This document shows, in pieces, positions 18,690 to 29,300 of a DNA stretch of 52,220 nucleotides. The first letter of the stretch is position 1. Each line of letters begins with the position of its first letter. The DNA is from Bacteroidia bacterium (lineage in GTDB: Bacteria > Bacteroidota > Bacteroidia > Bacteroidales > Prolixibacteraceae): the NCBI GenBank assembly GCA_025358025.1, contig JANYKW010000172.1, forward strand, positions 1-52,220, written 5' to 3'. The position numbers were made by a program, and so were the translations under genes. The notes under the pieces were generated by a model. That model saw only the letters and a list, made by a program, of their open reading frames with translations, was not told where the DNA came from and did no database searches.

Positions 18690-20672
18690 TTAATTTACGA
18701 GCTTGATCCGGTAAACGGAAAATGAATTAGGTTGCAAAACGGCATGTACAGATTTTCCCCTGACCGAAAAATTTTGTTCAACGGGATAAATCAACATGGG
18801 TTGTTCAATGGAATTAACAGCCTCCGGGGATTCGCTTTTCAGCACAGTCAGCTTTCCTTTGGGATTAATCCGCTTTTTGACATCCAGCGTGATGTTTTCA
18901 TTCAGTTCACTGTGAGAAGTATTCACCAGTTTCAGGATGATTTCATTTGTATTCTGATCAAGGGCAGCTGAGGCATACAATCCATTCTGACCGGTCAGCG
19001 GCTGATTTCCTGCCAAAATTGGCAGAATATGGGAGCCTTTGTTAATGGAAAACATCTTCTGCACATAATAATTGGGTGTTCCGAAGGAGGTCAGGTTGTC
19101 AAACCAAATCAGGTCAGGAGTCCACTGCCATGCATCAACATGTGCAAACAGGGGTGCATAGGAGCAAAGACTTACCACGTCAGCATTGCGTTCCAGTCCG
19201 GTCATGAAGGCAGCTTCCGAAATGGCACACTTCCAATTGTTTTTATTTTCCGGATTGGCACCGGATTTGCTCTGGGCTGCATATTCACCGGCAAATATCT
19301 TGTAATTTTTACGATCGTAACTGTCGTAACGGGTAGCATTTTGAAGAAACCATTCCGGATTGGCATAATAATGTTCATCCACAATTTCAGCATGAAGCCT
19401 GGTCAGCTCTTTGGATGCAAGATCAAAGAATTTTCCATCGGGTGAAGGCCCGGTACCGGAAACCAGCTTCATTTCCGGATATTTTCCTTTGATCATTTTG
19501 GCAAAAGCTTCGTAACGCTCAATATACTGCGACCCCCACTGCTCGTTTCCAATACCAATCATTTTAAGGTTGAAGGGTGCCGGATGACCCATCTGAACCC
19601 GTACCTTACCCCATTTGGTATCGGCAGAACCATTGGCAAATTCAATCAGATCCATGGCATCCCGGATGTAAGGTTCCAGCTGATCCAATGGCGCCACTTC
19701 GGCCGAATTAAACTGGCATGCCATTCCACAGCTGAGAATAGGCAGAGGCTCTGCACCCAAATCCTCAGCCAGTTGAAAATATTCGAAGAATCCCATGCCG
19801 AAAGACTGGTAATAATCAGGAGCCGGCCGGTGTTTAAACTCGGTATTCCAGCGGTTGATACTGGTTTGGCGCTCATCCACACTCCCGATTGTTTTTTTCC
19901 ATTGATATCTTGTGGCCAATTCGAAGCCCTCCACGATGCAGCCGCCTGGGAATCGAATAAACCCCGGTTTCAGATTGGCCAGCATTTGCACCAGGTCAGC
20001 ACGCAAACCTCCGGGACGATTCTTCCAGGTGTCATCGGGGAAAAGAGATATCATATCCAGATCAAGTGATCCTATTCCCTCAAACCAGATGTTCATTTTA
20101 GCTTTTGACTCTGTGGCAGTGGCAGAAAAACTTACCGTATATCTCTTCCATTCAGCGGATTCCGGGGCCATCGAAGCAGTTCCTATCACCTCACCGGAGG
20201 CATTCACCAATTCAATTCTTATCTTTAAAGGTTTACCTTCGGGATTTCTGGCCAGTAAAGAAAAATGATAGGTTAACCCGGTTTTAATTCCCATTCCACG
20301 GAAGCCCTCGTTCTCCAACCCAAATTTCTCTTCCATATTGGGGCGGGTAATTCGGACAAAACGAGGATTTGTGACATTGGATTCACCTCTGTTGAGGATT
20401 AATACCCCTTCAGTAGCATCCTTTTTCAAAACTTTCCAGCCCATAAGTGGTTTGGCAAATTCGAAGGAACGATTCTTGACCAATTCGGCATAGATTCCTC
20501 CGTCGGCTGCAAAGTTGATATCTTCAAAAAATATGCCCCACATCGTGGGTTGAATAACCGAAATTGGCCGATCGACCTGGACGACAATGGGTCTTTCAGG
20601 TTGTGCATCAAGTCGCACAGCCATCATTAACCAGACAAACACGAGTACAAATAATGGGAATCTTTTCTTCAT
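18690..20672 (-). CDS. GH51 alpha-L-arabinofuranosidase, secreted
   Basis: 660 residues from the ATG at 20672 (MKKRFPLFVLVFVWLMMAVR signal peptide); a GTG 23 codons upstream is open but would bury the signal. A carbohydrate-binding-like beta domain sits inserted near 90-215 (LTYHFSLLARN), then the barrel. Glu377 in GIGNEQWG is the expected acid/base and Glu463 in FAGEYAAQS the nucleophile. GH51 enzymes release arabinofuranose from arabinan, arabinoxylan or arabinogalactan side chains. Together with the rhamnosidases it suggests a branched pectic substrate. Followed at 81 bp by the GH78 gene. Confidence 0.95.
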   Translation of the reverse strand: MKKRFPLFVLVFVWLMMAVRLDAQPERPIVVQVDRPISVIQPTMWGIFFEDINFAADGGIYAELVKNRSFEFAKPLMGWKVLKKDATEGVLILNRGESNVTNPRFVRITRPNMEEKFGLENEGFRGMGIKTGLTYHFSLLARNPEGKPLKIRIELVNASGEVIGTASMAPESAEWKRYTVSFSATATESKAKMNIWFEGIGSLDLDMISLFPDDTWKNRPGGLRADLVQMLANLKPGFIRFPGGCIVEGFELATRYQWKKTIGSVDERQTSINRWNTEFKHRPAPDYYQSFGMGFFEYFQLAEDLGAEPLPILSCGMACQFNSAEVAPLDQLEPYIRDAMDLIEFANGSADTKWGKVRVQMGHPAPFNLKMIGIGNEQWGSQYIERYEAFAKMIKGKYPEMKLVSGTGPSPDGKFFDLASKELTRLHAEIVDEHYYANPEWFLQNATRYDSYDRKNYKIFAGEYAAQSKSGANPENKNNWKCAISEAAFMTGLERNADVVSLCSYAPLFAHVDAWQWTPDLIWFDNLTSFGTPNYYVQKMFSINKGSHILPILAGNQPLTGQNGLYASAALDQNTNEIILKLVNTSHSELNENITLDVKKRINPKGKLTVLKSESPEAVNSIEQPMLIYPVEQNFSVRGKSVHAVLQPNSFSVYRIKLVN

Positions 20673-20765
20673 ACAATGATAGTTCACCAATTCTCTTTGA
20701 TCCTTAGCGTCATGTTGACAATAAAAAAGGCCACAAGCCACAGATTTTTTCGTAGAAATCCAAAC

Positions 20766-21725
20766 CTATTTGATAAGATATGGAACGTTTAATAGATTTG
20801 GCAGCAATGCCAATTTGCAATAGGCGACACATTTTACTACTTCCTTTACTGCATCAGATTCTTTGGGGACGGTATATTCCAGCTCTATGTCGCAGGTGAT
20901 CGGCCATTTATTCTTTTGTATCAGCTGAAGGATTTCAACAACAGGTGTCTCACCTTTCCCAAATGGCTGATTTTTATTGGGATCTGCTGCTTTGGGTCCG
21001 GTTTTGTCTTTGATATGGATGCTCACGATGCGGTCGTGAAGTCTTTCGATCAGCTGCATTGGAGGGATCCCGGTAGCGCCGAAATAGTGGCCTGCATCGA
21101 AATTCAGCATGAGTTTGTTACCCAAAGCCAGAATCTTGTCAAAACTGAAGTTTGGATCACCCGGCTGACCATGATTGTGAAAAATAACATATCGTTTATG
21201 CTTTTTAGCAAATGGTTGCATGCGTATGGCTGCCGCTTCAGATATTTCCATGCTGATCCCTACTGCTCCTACAGCCTTGCATGCCTTGAAAGCATAATCA
21301 ATCTCTTCATCTGACCACCCTTTATCTCCCAATTTAAGGATATGGATTTTAACACCTTTTGAATTGAACATTTTTTTGATCTCCTTGAACTTATCCATCG
21401 AAACGGTCGTACGCCATTGACGGATAACTTCCGGATCCTTGGTCTGCGGAAGTCCGGCATACCGTTCGGCAACATCACCCATCAGCTCAACGGAACTTAA
21501 TCCGGACTCAAGTATGTAGTTAAGTACAGCTTGCAGCGACTGATCAGGCAGGCTGCGGTAGCTGTAAGTTATTGCACCAATCTGCACTCCTCCAAATTTT
21601 GAACCTTTGTCTCCTGAGGCAAAGACCGTTGTGGTTGCCAGAAATATAAAACAAGCGAGAACTACCAGGCTCCGAAGCCTTAAAGGAGTTAGCTTTTGAA
21701 CATAGCTTTTGAACGATTTTTTCAT
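20766..21725 (-). CDS. Sugar phosphate isomerase/epimerase-like TIM-barrel protein, exported
   Basis: 319 residues from the ATG at 21725; an ATG at 21803 is open upstream but would precede the signal peptide with a poor leader. The signal/membrane segment (about 16-36) is followed by the xylose isomerase-like barrel: SSVELMGDVAERYAG, VIFHNHGQ (metal ligand His), LMLNFDAGHYFGAT and DIELEYT (ligand Glu). Exported members of this family in Bacteroidetes are common in glycan loci, and their reaction is often not known. The same fold includes 3-keto sugar hydratases and epimerases. First gene of the minus-strand run, divergent from the RND exporter. Confidence 0.85.
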   Translation of the reverse strand: MKKSFKSYVQKLTPLRLRSLVVLACFIFLATTTVFASGDKGSKFGGVQIGAITYSYRSLPDQSLQAVLNYILESGLSSVELMGDVAERYAGLPQTKDPEVIRQWRTTVSMDKFKEIKKMFNSKGVKIHILKLGDKGWSDEEIDYAFKACKAVGAVGISMEISEAAAIRMQPFAKKHKRYVIFHNHGQPGDPNFSFDKILALGNKLMLNFDAGHYFGATGIPPMQLIERLHDRIVSIHIKDKTGPKAADPNKNQPFGKGETPVVEILQLIQKNKWPITCDIELEYTVPKESDAVKEVVKCVAYCKLALLPNLLNVPYLIK

Positions 21726-21952
21726 AATAATGTTAATGTATTGATTAATAAAACTATAAGCTTGATTAATAGCAGACAGGAACCAATTAAAGATGACTGA
21801 CATCCATCTGATTCAGGATTGCAAGTTAACAATAGATCGATAAAATTCTGACGATCCGGTTCACTTTTTAGCATCAGGCAGGATAAAAAAGTGATATTCA
21901 TCCTATCCTGAAATCTTCTTCCTGAAAAATTAACATGTTCGCTTAATTCATT

Positions 21953-21960
21953 TACCTTTG
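21953..21960 (+). promoter_or_regulatory. Putative -7 box for the RND exporter gene
   Basis: TACCTTTG fits TAnnTTTG exactly, 33 nt before the ATG at 21994. No good -33 box is seen 19-21 nt upstream. It supports the start at 21994 over the TTG at 21958, which lies inside this box. Confidence 0.4.
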
Positions 21961-21993
21961 CCAATTCATATTAACAGTGAATATCATCCTTGT

Positions 21994-24354
21994 ATGTGGA
22001 AATATTTGACACGGATACTTCTTCGCAACCGACCTGTAGTCCTGATCATCATCGCCCTTCTGACTGCTTTTATGGGCTGGAAAGGATTGGGTGTCAAACT
22101 TTCTTACGAAAATGCCAGTGTCCTTCCTGCTGACGATAGTTTTATCATTGATTACGCCGCCTTTAAACAAAGGTTTGGTGAAGACGGAAGCGTCCTGGTA
22201 ATCGGTGTGGAGAATCCCAATATGTTTAAGCTGAAGGATTTTAACCTTTGGTATGATCTTACTGCTGACATGACCACGGTGGATGGGGTTGAAGGAGTTA
22301 CCTCCATTACAAAAGCAGCGACCATTCTGAAAAATGATTCTTTGCACCAATTTGAATTCATTCCGCTTGTTGCCTCCAGACCCACCTCTCAAGCCACTGT
22401 TGACAGCCTGAAAAATAAGATTCTCTCACTCAAATTTTACGACGGACTGCTTTTCAATTCAAAAACGGACGTATACATTCTTGCCATCACCCTAAAAAAA
22501 TCGGTACTCAACGATAAAATCCGGATGAAGATTACCGACAAAATAGTAGCGCGTGCCGAACAATACAGTGCCCAAAACGGTCTCAAGCTTCACTATTCCG
22601 GGCTACCTTATATCCGCACCGTGATGGCCAGGGCAGTACAGCGTGAACTTTTCCTGTTTGTCATGCTTTCGATCCTTATCTCCGCAATCATTCTTTATCT
22701 CTTTTTCCGTTCAGGAAAGGTAGTTGTCAGTTCACTGATTGTTGTCGGCATAAGCATTGTCTTTACCCTTGGCCTGATAGGTCTGTTTGGCTTTAAAATA
22801 ACCATTCTCACCGGAGTAATTCCCTCCTTGATTGTCGTTATAGCTATTGAAAACTGCATCTACATCCTTAATAAATACCACTGGGAGTACCGTAACCATG
22901 GCAATAAAATTCTCGCCCTTGCAAGGGTTGTTCGCCGTATTGGTTTTGCCTCGCTCATGGTAAATACTGCCACCGCTGCCGGTTTTGCAGCTTTTATTCT
23001 TGTCTCCAACCAGCTGCTGCATGAGTTCGGGATCATCGCATCTATTAGTATTATGATGGAGTATGCTCTCTGCATTACCCTGTTGCCAATTATTCTCAGC
23101 TACATGGATCCTCCGTCCGACAGACATGTTAAACACCTGGACAACAGCTTCTTCAACGTCACTCTGGAAAAAATTCTTTATATCGTTCAATTCAAGAGAA
23201 AATGGGTTTTCATGATAGCCGGACTTTTACTCTTTGCCGGAGTGATCGGAATGCTTAATATGGAAACTTCGGGTAAGGTAACTGACGACATTCATAAAAG
23301 TAATCCACTGTACAAAGACCTTAAATTTTTCGAGACGCAGCTGGGTGGGGTTATGCCCTTCGAAATATCGGTGGATACCAAAAAGAAAAAAGGGGTGATG
23401 CTCTATTCCACCATCCAACGCATTGAACAAATTCAGCATGAGATTTCGAAAAACAAGGAATTTTCCAAACCTTTGTCAGTTGCAGAGTTTGTGAAATTTG
23501 CCAAACAGGCCTATTTCAATGGAGATCCTGAAATGTATTCATTGCCCAATTCGATGGAGAAAACCTTTGTACTTTCCTATTTCCCCAAAAAGGTAGGTAG
23601 CAAGCAGCAACTGCTGAGCACCTTCGTCGACAGTACCCAGCAAATCACCCGCGTAAGCTTCCAAATGGCCGATATCGGCACCAAAGAGATGAACAGGTTG
23701 CTTAACAATATCCGGCCAAAAGTTGATTCCATATTTGCCAAAGAGGACTACAATGTCAAGATTACGGGAAGCAGCGTGATTTATTCAAGAGGAACAGAAT
23801 TCTTAATCAAGCATCTTTTGATCAGTGTACTGATCGCGATCGGATTTATCTCGTTGCTGATGGCCTTGATGTTTTCAAGCATACGGATGATTGCCGTATC
23901 CATGATCCCCAATATCATTCCACTCATTATCACTGCAGCGATCATGGGTTTCACAGGTGTTCCGATCAAACCGTCTACCATCATCGTTTTCAGCATAGCA
24001 TTGGGCATCTCTGTGGACAATACCATACAATACCTGTCACGCTACCGGCATGAGCTAAAATCAACCGGAAACAATATCAGGGTCTCCACCCTCAACGCCC
24101 TGCATGAGGCAGGATTCAGCATGATTTATACCTCCATTGTGCTGGTATTGGGGTTCAGTGTCTTTATGGTCTCGAGCTTTGGTGGAACCCAGGCATTGGG
24201 CATGCTCGTATCTACTACGCTTTTCATAGCCATGTTCTTCAACATGATCGTATTACCATCACTTTTGCTTATTCTGGATAAATACTTGGTAACCAAGGCA
24301 TTCAAGAGTGAACCGGTTATTGATATTGATGAGGAAGCGGAAGGAAGGAATTAA
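21994..24354 (+). CDS. RND superfamily exporter (MMPL/SSD type)
   Basis: 786 residues from the ATG at 21994. Two repeats of the RND plan: one membrane helix, a large periplasmic loop, then a bundle of five helices; the second repeat begins near residue 405 with KRKWVFMIAGLLLF. Sterol-sensing-like helices are visible, for example TILTGVIPSLIVVIAIENCI in the first and STIIVFSIALGISVDNTIQY in the second (GxxxD-type proton relay). Related proteins move lipids or hydrophobic molecules with the proton gradient. The gene converges on exbD; their stop codons overlap in TTAA (24351-24354). Substrate unknown. Confidence 0.9.
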   Translation: MWKYLTRILLRNRPVVLIIIALLTAFMGWKGLGVKLSYENASVLPADDSFIIDYAAFKQRFGEDGSVLVIGVENPNMFKLKDFNLWYDLTADMTTVDGVEGVTSITKAATILKNDSLHQFEFIPLVASRPTSQATVDSLKNKILSLKFYDGLLFNSKTDVYILAITLKKSVLNDKIRMKITDKIVARAEQYSAQNGLKLHYSGLPYIRTVMARAVQRELFLFVMLSILISAIILYLFFRSGKVVVSSLIVVGISIVFTLGLIGLFGFKITILTGVIPSLIVVIAIENCIYILNKYHWEYRNHGNKILALARVVRRIGFASLMVNTATAAGFAAFILVSNQLLHEFGIIASISIMMEYALCITLLPIILSYMDPPSDRHVKHLDNSFFNVTLEKILYIVQFKRKWVFMIAGLLLFAGVIGMLNMETSGKVTDDIHKSNPLYKDLKFFETQLGGVMPFEISVDTKKKKGVMLYSTIQRIEQIQHEISKNKEFSKPLSVAEFVKFAKQAYFNGDPEMYSLPNSMEKTFVLSYFPKKVGSKQQLLSTFVDSTQQITRVSFQMADIGTKEMNRLLNNIRPKVDSIFAKEDYNVKITGSSVIYSRGTEFLIKHLLISVLIAIGFISLLMALMFSSIRMIAVSMIPNIIPLIITAAIMGFTGVPIKPSTIIVFSIALGISVDNTIQYLSRYRHELKSTGNNIRVSTLNALHEAGFSMIYTSIVLVLGFSVFMVSSFGGTQALGMLVSTTLFIAMFFNMIVLPSLLLILDKYLVTKAFKSEPVIDIDEEAEGRN

Positions 24355-24752
24355 CCCGCTCTTTTCTCAGTGGCGAGAATCATCTTGATCTGCAGCTTAT
24401 TACCAATAGCCAATACATCAATGAGATCCTGTATTGTCAATGAATTATCGGTTCTTAAAACGATCGTGACATCATTGATTTTTTGCTTAATGGCTTTGAG
24501 TGATCCCTCCAGTTTGTTAAAAGGAATTTGCTCTTTGTCGATGTAGTAATTTTTCTCTTTGGTGATCGAGAGGGTAATCTGTTTCTTGTCGATAGTCTGA
24601 TTGGATGCTGATTTGGGCAACAGAAGCTTGATCACATTGGGATTGGCAAATGTAGCCACCAACAGGAAAAATAGCAACAGAAAGAACATAATGTCATTCA
24701 ATGATCCTGTCGCTACCTCGGGTTTAAACTCCAGCCTTTTACGCAGCTTCAT
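24351..24752 (-). CDS. ExbD/TolR family biopolymer transport protein
   Basis: 133 residues. One N-terminal membrane helix (about 20-37, IMFFLLLFFLLVATFA) preceded by SLND, where the Asp is the conserved proton-path residue of ExbD/TolR. A periplasmic domain follows (IVLRTDNSLTIQDLIDVL). It works with an ExbB/TolQ channel to transmit proton-motive force to TonB or related partners. One base separates it from the ExbB gene upstream. The end overlaps the RND gene by 4 bp in convergent orientation. No TonB gene is next to it. Confidence 0.9.
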   Translation of the reverse strand: MKLRKRLEFKPEVATGSLNDIMFFLLLFFLLVATFANPNVIKLLLPKSASNQTIDKKQITLSITKEKNYYIDKEQIPFNKLEGSLKAIKQKINDVTIVLRTDNSLTIQDLIDVLAIGNKLQIKMILATEKRAG

Positions 24753-24753
24753 C

Positions 24754-25407
24754 TCAGTTCTGTTCTATGATATTGATAAACTCAAAAGCGTCTTCCTCCA
24801 CCCTGTTCATGTATTTGTCGATCATGATATTCAGCATGTGATACCCGGTATATGCAATTACACCAACTATTAATCCGAGACCACTGGAGATCATCTTCTG
24901 GTAGAGTCCTCCGGAAATAATCCCGATACTGATATTGTCAGACAGGGAGATATCATAGAATATCTTGATCACACCGGCAATCGTACCGATAAAACCAAGC
25001 ATTGGTGCAATACCGGCAAAAAGCCCCAGATAATGCAAGTCCTTGCTCATCCTGTTCATCTCAATCTGCGCGGCTGTCTCAATAGAACTTTCCACTTCCT
25101 TGATGGGCCTGCCAATGTTGCGGGTAGCATGGTAAAAAATCCGGCTGTATGAGCTGTTGCCAGCCTGCAGGGTAGCAATAGCCTGACTAAGATCCCCTTT
25201 TTTAAGATAACTGTGGAATGCAGTCACAATATTAGCTTCAGGTTTTGTGTGGCGCCTGATTTCAAGATATTTAACAATAATCAGATAACAGGAGATCAAA
25301 GAAATGAGTCCAATCGGTGCAAGTATCCAACCACCTTTAAGTAACAGGTCAATGCCATCAATGCTTGCTGCAGCAGGTAAATTCTGAACGCCTAACTGTA
25401 AAATCAT
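24754..25407 (-). CDS. ExbB/TolQ/MotA family proton channel protein
   Basis: 217 residues with three membrane helices: about 27-48 (GWILAPIGLISLISCYLIIV), about 128-150 (LGLFAGIAPMLGFIGTIAGV) and about 170-190 (ISSGLGLIVGVIAYTGYHML). The PMLGFIGTIAGVI motif in helix two and the conserved Gly-rich third helix are diagnostic. Forms the channel complex with ExbD downstream. Whether it energises the SusC receptor of this window or a Tol/RND process cannot be told; the RND gene next door makes a link possible. A decamer repeat array lies in its upstream region. Confidence 0.92.
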   Translation of the reverse strand: MILQLGVQNLPAAASIDGIDLLLKGGWILAPIGLISLISCYLIIVKYLEIRRHTKPEANIVTAFHSYLKKGDLSQAIATLQAGNSSYSRIFYHATRNIGRPIKEVESSIETAAQIEMNRMSKDLHYLGLFAGIAPMLGFIGTIAGVIKIFYDISLSDNISIGIISGGLYQKMISSGLGLIVGVIAYTGYHMLNIMIDKYMNRVEEDAFEFINIIEQN

Positions 25408-25429
25408 ATCTTTATATTTGTTTGTTTTA

Positions 25430-25497
25430 GGAAGTACTTAGAGTACTTCGAGTACTTCAAGTACTTCAAGTAATTCGAGTGCTACATGTACTTCATG
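25430..25497. repeat. Degenerate AGTACTTCGA decamer array
   Basis: About five imperfect copies of AGTACTTCRA in a row, then related pieces (AATTCGAGTGC, ACATGTACTTC). The unit is one helical turn long and AGTACT is self-complementary. It lies between exbB and the deacetylase gene. The same decamer recurs at 36846-37004. Confidence 0.7.
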
Positions 25498-25529
25498 TAC
25501 ATTTCCACATTTTCCAATTTTCCAATTTC

Positions 25530-26240
25530 TTACGCCCACTTGCGCAACTGCTTGAAATTGATGCGTAATTTTTTGATCCGCTGGAGATAGGTAGTAACAA
25601 ACAATCTCCTAACCTTGGGAAATTCAATTTTCCTGAACTCGTATCCTTCTGCCTTCAGCGCCTCAATTGCTCTGGGCAATGCCCATCTCAGATGTTCCCC
25701 GGCTTTGTACGAGTCATGAAAAGTGATGATACTACCAGACCTTACAAATTTCAATACGTTGTCCAACACCTCTTCACGGGTAATATTACCGTTGTAATCG
25801 CAGGATATCACATCCCACATGATGATCTTGTATTTTTGGGATAGAAAAAGGTATTGACCCCTTGTCAGCCAGCCATGAGGTGGCCGGAAGAGATTCGATC
25901 CGATGATCATATTTGCCTGTTCAATGTCTTTGAAATACTCCAGGTTACTCGTTTTAAGCCCCTGGAGGTGATGGTATGTATGGTTACCAACAGCATGACC
26001 TTCTTCTATAATCTGATCAAAGAGATCGGGATATCGGAAAGCATTCTCACCAACAACAAAAAAGGTGGCCTTTATCTGGTGTTCGCTGAGAAGATCCAGA
26101 ACCCAGGGAGTTAATGCCGGAACCGGTCCGTCGTCAAAGGTCAGATATACTGTTTTATCATCTCCGGGCATACGCCATACTGCGGCTGGAAACCACTTGG
26201 TGAAGAACCCGGGAAGATGTACCTGTAACTTAAACTTCAT
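25530..26240 (-). CDS. NodB-type polysaccharide deacetylase
   Basis: 236 residues from the ATG at 26240 (MKFKLQVHL), chosen because a -7-like box lies at 26266-26273; an ATG at 26297 is open upstream. Motifs of the NodB fold: TFDDGP (34-39, first Asp catalytic base, second a metal ligand), HTYHH with metal His87 and His91, RPPHGW, WDVISCDYN and the final ITFHDS. These remove N- or O-acetyl groups from polysaccharide such as peptidoglycan. No obvious signal peptide. Lies alone, between the decamer repeats and the DUF2723 gene. Confidence 0.9.
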   Translation of the reverse strand: MKFKLQVHLPGFFTKWFPAAVWRMPGDDKTVYLTFDDGPVPALTPWVLDLLSEHQIKATFFVVGENAFRYPDLFDQIIEEGHAVGNHTYHHLQGLKTSNLEYFKDIEQANMIIGSNLFRPPHGWLTRGQYLFLSQKYKIIMWDVISCDYNGNITREEVLDNVLKFVRSGSIITFHDSYKAGEHLRWALPRAIEALKAEGYEFRKIEFPKVRRLFVTTYLQRIKKLRINFKQLRKWA

Positions 26241-26265
26241 ATACAACGATTTACCTGCATTGTGG

Positions 26266-26273
26266 CAAAAGTA
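26266..26273 (-). promoter_or_regulatory. Putative -7 box for the deacetylase gene
   Basis: TACTTTTG on the minus strand (26273-26266) fits TAnnTTTG, 26 nt before the ATG at 26240. No -33 box at the right distance. Confidence 0.35.
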
Positions 26274-26332
26274 ACTAATATCTCTTCTGATATGCATAAA
26301 TCATGCCAAAACTATTATTTTGTAAGTAAGTT

Positions 26333-29300
26333 TCATTTTCCTGGCTGGATCACAGAGAACATTTTGCTTAATTTGGCATTAATCTCGTTAGACAGATCTT
26401 TCTCTCCATACTTTTCCGTAATAGAGCCAAGCTCCTGGAGCAAATAAAATGCTCGTTGCAAATCTTCAGATACCGAATCTCTGAATTTCGGATCAAGAGA
26501 GATGAAATATAAAATTTCCCGTTCATTGTTTTCAACCATCTGACGAACTACATCATTTCCTTTTTTTACCGAAGAAGGCAACATATTTACCTCCATCGAC
26601 GTACGTTCTTTGCCCATTTTCTGCATGTCGTACTGAGCTGCTTTGTAATACGCTTCAGCCATCAGCATATTGAAGTAGTTGAATGGCACCTTCTTATTGG
26701 GAACCAGTTCATTACACCTGTCCAGTACTGCAACGGCGGAGTCAGTTTTACCCTCAATTACCAGTTGATCAGCCAATCTTACAAAATTATTCCGGATATT
26801 CATGGACATTCTCATGTTATTTTCATCCAGGTAAACCTTGGGATCGTTCATGTTGCCCCATTTGAACTTATTGATGATGTTGTCGTACATGAGTTTGGAA
26901 TTTACCCTGCCGATTTGTCCATCTTTCACTTTTGTCTTGATAGGAACCAATCTGTAAGCAAATCCCTCTGCCTGGAAATACTCCTGGAGGTTCAGATATT
27001 TTTCTCTTCCAACTGTTACCGCAAAATAGATTGGGCGTTTCCATTTATTGTTGTTGATAATATCGAGAATAATCATCTCATCTTTTGAAATATAATTACC
27101 GGTCAGGTTGATGTCCAGTTTGCTAACTATCAGGGAGTCGTCTTTGGAATCAACGGTTCCGGAAGCAAGTACAGCCTTTTTATCTACCGGGAAATATAGT
27201 TGTTTGGAGGGCAGGAAAGAGGCGTTGTCTGCCTGTTGCAATTTTGAACCGGGATCCTCAGAACGTACGAACTCAAGTGCGTCGTTCAGGTTTATCGGGC
27301 GTTTAAGCTGATCAAGAACGTACAGGATGTCTCTGGTTCCCTGCACAACCTGATCTTCGGTAAAACTAATTGGCAGTGGATCAGAATCATAATATTTTTT
27401 CCTCATCTGGTCAATATACCAGTCTGTTTGCAGATAACTAAGGTTACAAACCCTTACATCGGTACGGATACCTTCGACTTCCTGGGCATACCACAGTGGG
27501 AAGGTGTCATTGTCTCCATTGGTAAAGATAATGGCATTGGGAGCACAGGTCTGGAGGTAGTTTCCGCCGAAATCACGGGCAGTAAAGCGCCCCGAACGGT
27601 TGTGGTCGTCCCAGTTTTCGGAAGCCATCAATACGGGAACAGCAAAAAGAGAGATCAAAGTCGCAGCGACAGCACTGATGGTTGCCGGTGAGAATTTCTT
27701 AAAGATATCGTAGATCGCCAATACTCCCAGACCAATCCATATTGCGAAAGCATAGAAAGATCCAGCGTAGGCATAATCCCGTTCACGTGGCTGAAGCGGG
27801 TCCTGATTCAGGTATACTACAATGGCCAAACCTGTCATGATGAAAAGAAGCATAACCACCGTAAAATCCTGTTTGCCCTTTTTTCCAGACTGGTACTGAA
27901 AAAACATCCCCAACAATCCCAGCAAAAAAGGAAGCATGAAATAGGCATTTTTTGCCTTGTTATCACCAATGGTTGGAGGCAGATTTTTCTGATCACCGAG
28001 ACGTATGGAGTCCAGAAAGTTAATACCGGTAATCCAGTTGCCTCCAAGAATACCCCCCTGTCCCTGAACATCGTTCTGACGTCCCGAGAAATTCCACATA
28101 AAATACCTCAGATACATGAATCCAACCTGGTAAGTAAAGAAGAACTGAAGGTTCTCTCCAAAAGTTGGTTTCATCAGTGTCTCAGCTTCTCCCTGCCTGT
28201 TGGTTGTCTGTACCGGCGTTCCCTTGATGCCTGCCCAGTTTTTATATTCCTGAACGTGTTCGGCATTTGAACTGTACATCCGTGGAAATATGGTACAGAA
28301 TCGCGGGTCGTAATTGGGAATCTGTTTGTATTCGGCAATGGCATAACGGCCATTTTTCATGATGTACGAGGGGCTTCCCTTGATATAAGGATTCTTTTCG
28401 TCCAACGGGGCATTATAGTATTGTCCGTAACCCAGCGGACGACTCCCATATTGATCGCGGTTCAGATAGGATAGCAGTGAAAAAACATTATCGGGATTGT
28501 TCTGATCCATTGGCGGATTGGCCGAAGAACGGATAACTGTCATGGCGTAAGATGAATAACCGATAACAATTACCGAAAGGCCGATAAGAACCGTATTGGC
28601 AACGACCTTTTTATGGCGGTGAGTATATATGATTCCGTAACCTATTGCACTGGTCAGTACAATAGCATAGATAATCACACCACTGTTAAATGGTAAGCCA
28701 ACACCGTTGACAAAAAGGAGTTCAAACCAGGATGCAGCAACTACCAGTCCAGGGATTACCAACCAGATCAACATGGCAAGAATAACAAGCGAAATGCCCG
28801 ATGCGATCAGGATTCCATTTCTGTCAGGTTCGTATTTGCGGAAATAATATACAAAAACAATAGCCGGTATTGCAAGCAGATTCAATAGGTGAACACCTAT
28901 CGAAAGTCCGATCAGGTAACAGATCAGAATGATCCAGCGATTGGCAAAATCATCATCAGCTTCATTTTCCCATTTAAGGATAGCCCAGAAAACCAATGCG
29001 GTAAAGAGGGAAGATGTTCCATACACTTCTCCTTCTACAGCAGAAAACCAGAATGTATCTGAAAAAGTATATGCCAGGGCTCCCACAACACCGGCCCCAA
29101 TGATGGCGATGAGTTCGGGAAGTGTCTCCTTCTCTCCGGATAATAAAATCTTTTTTGCCAGGTGCGTAATACTCCAGAACAGGAACAGAATGGTGAAGGC
29201 ACTCGCGAGGGCAGACATAACATTCACCATCACCGGAATTTGAGAGGTAGAAGATGCAAACATGGTAAAGATGCGTCCCATGATCATGAATAACGGCGCT

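Noticed and set aside
25430-25497. CRISPR array
   Set aside because: Units are about 10 bp with no spacers; a tandem repeat rather than repeat-spacer structure. No cas genes in the window.
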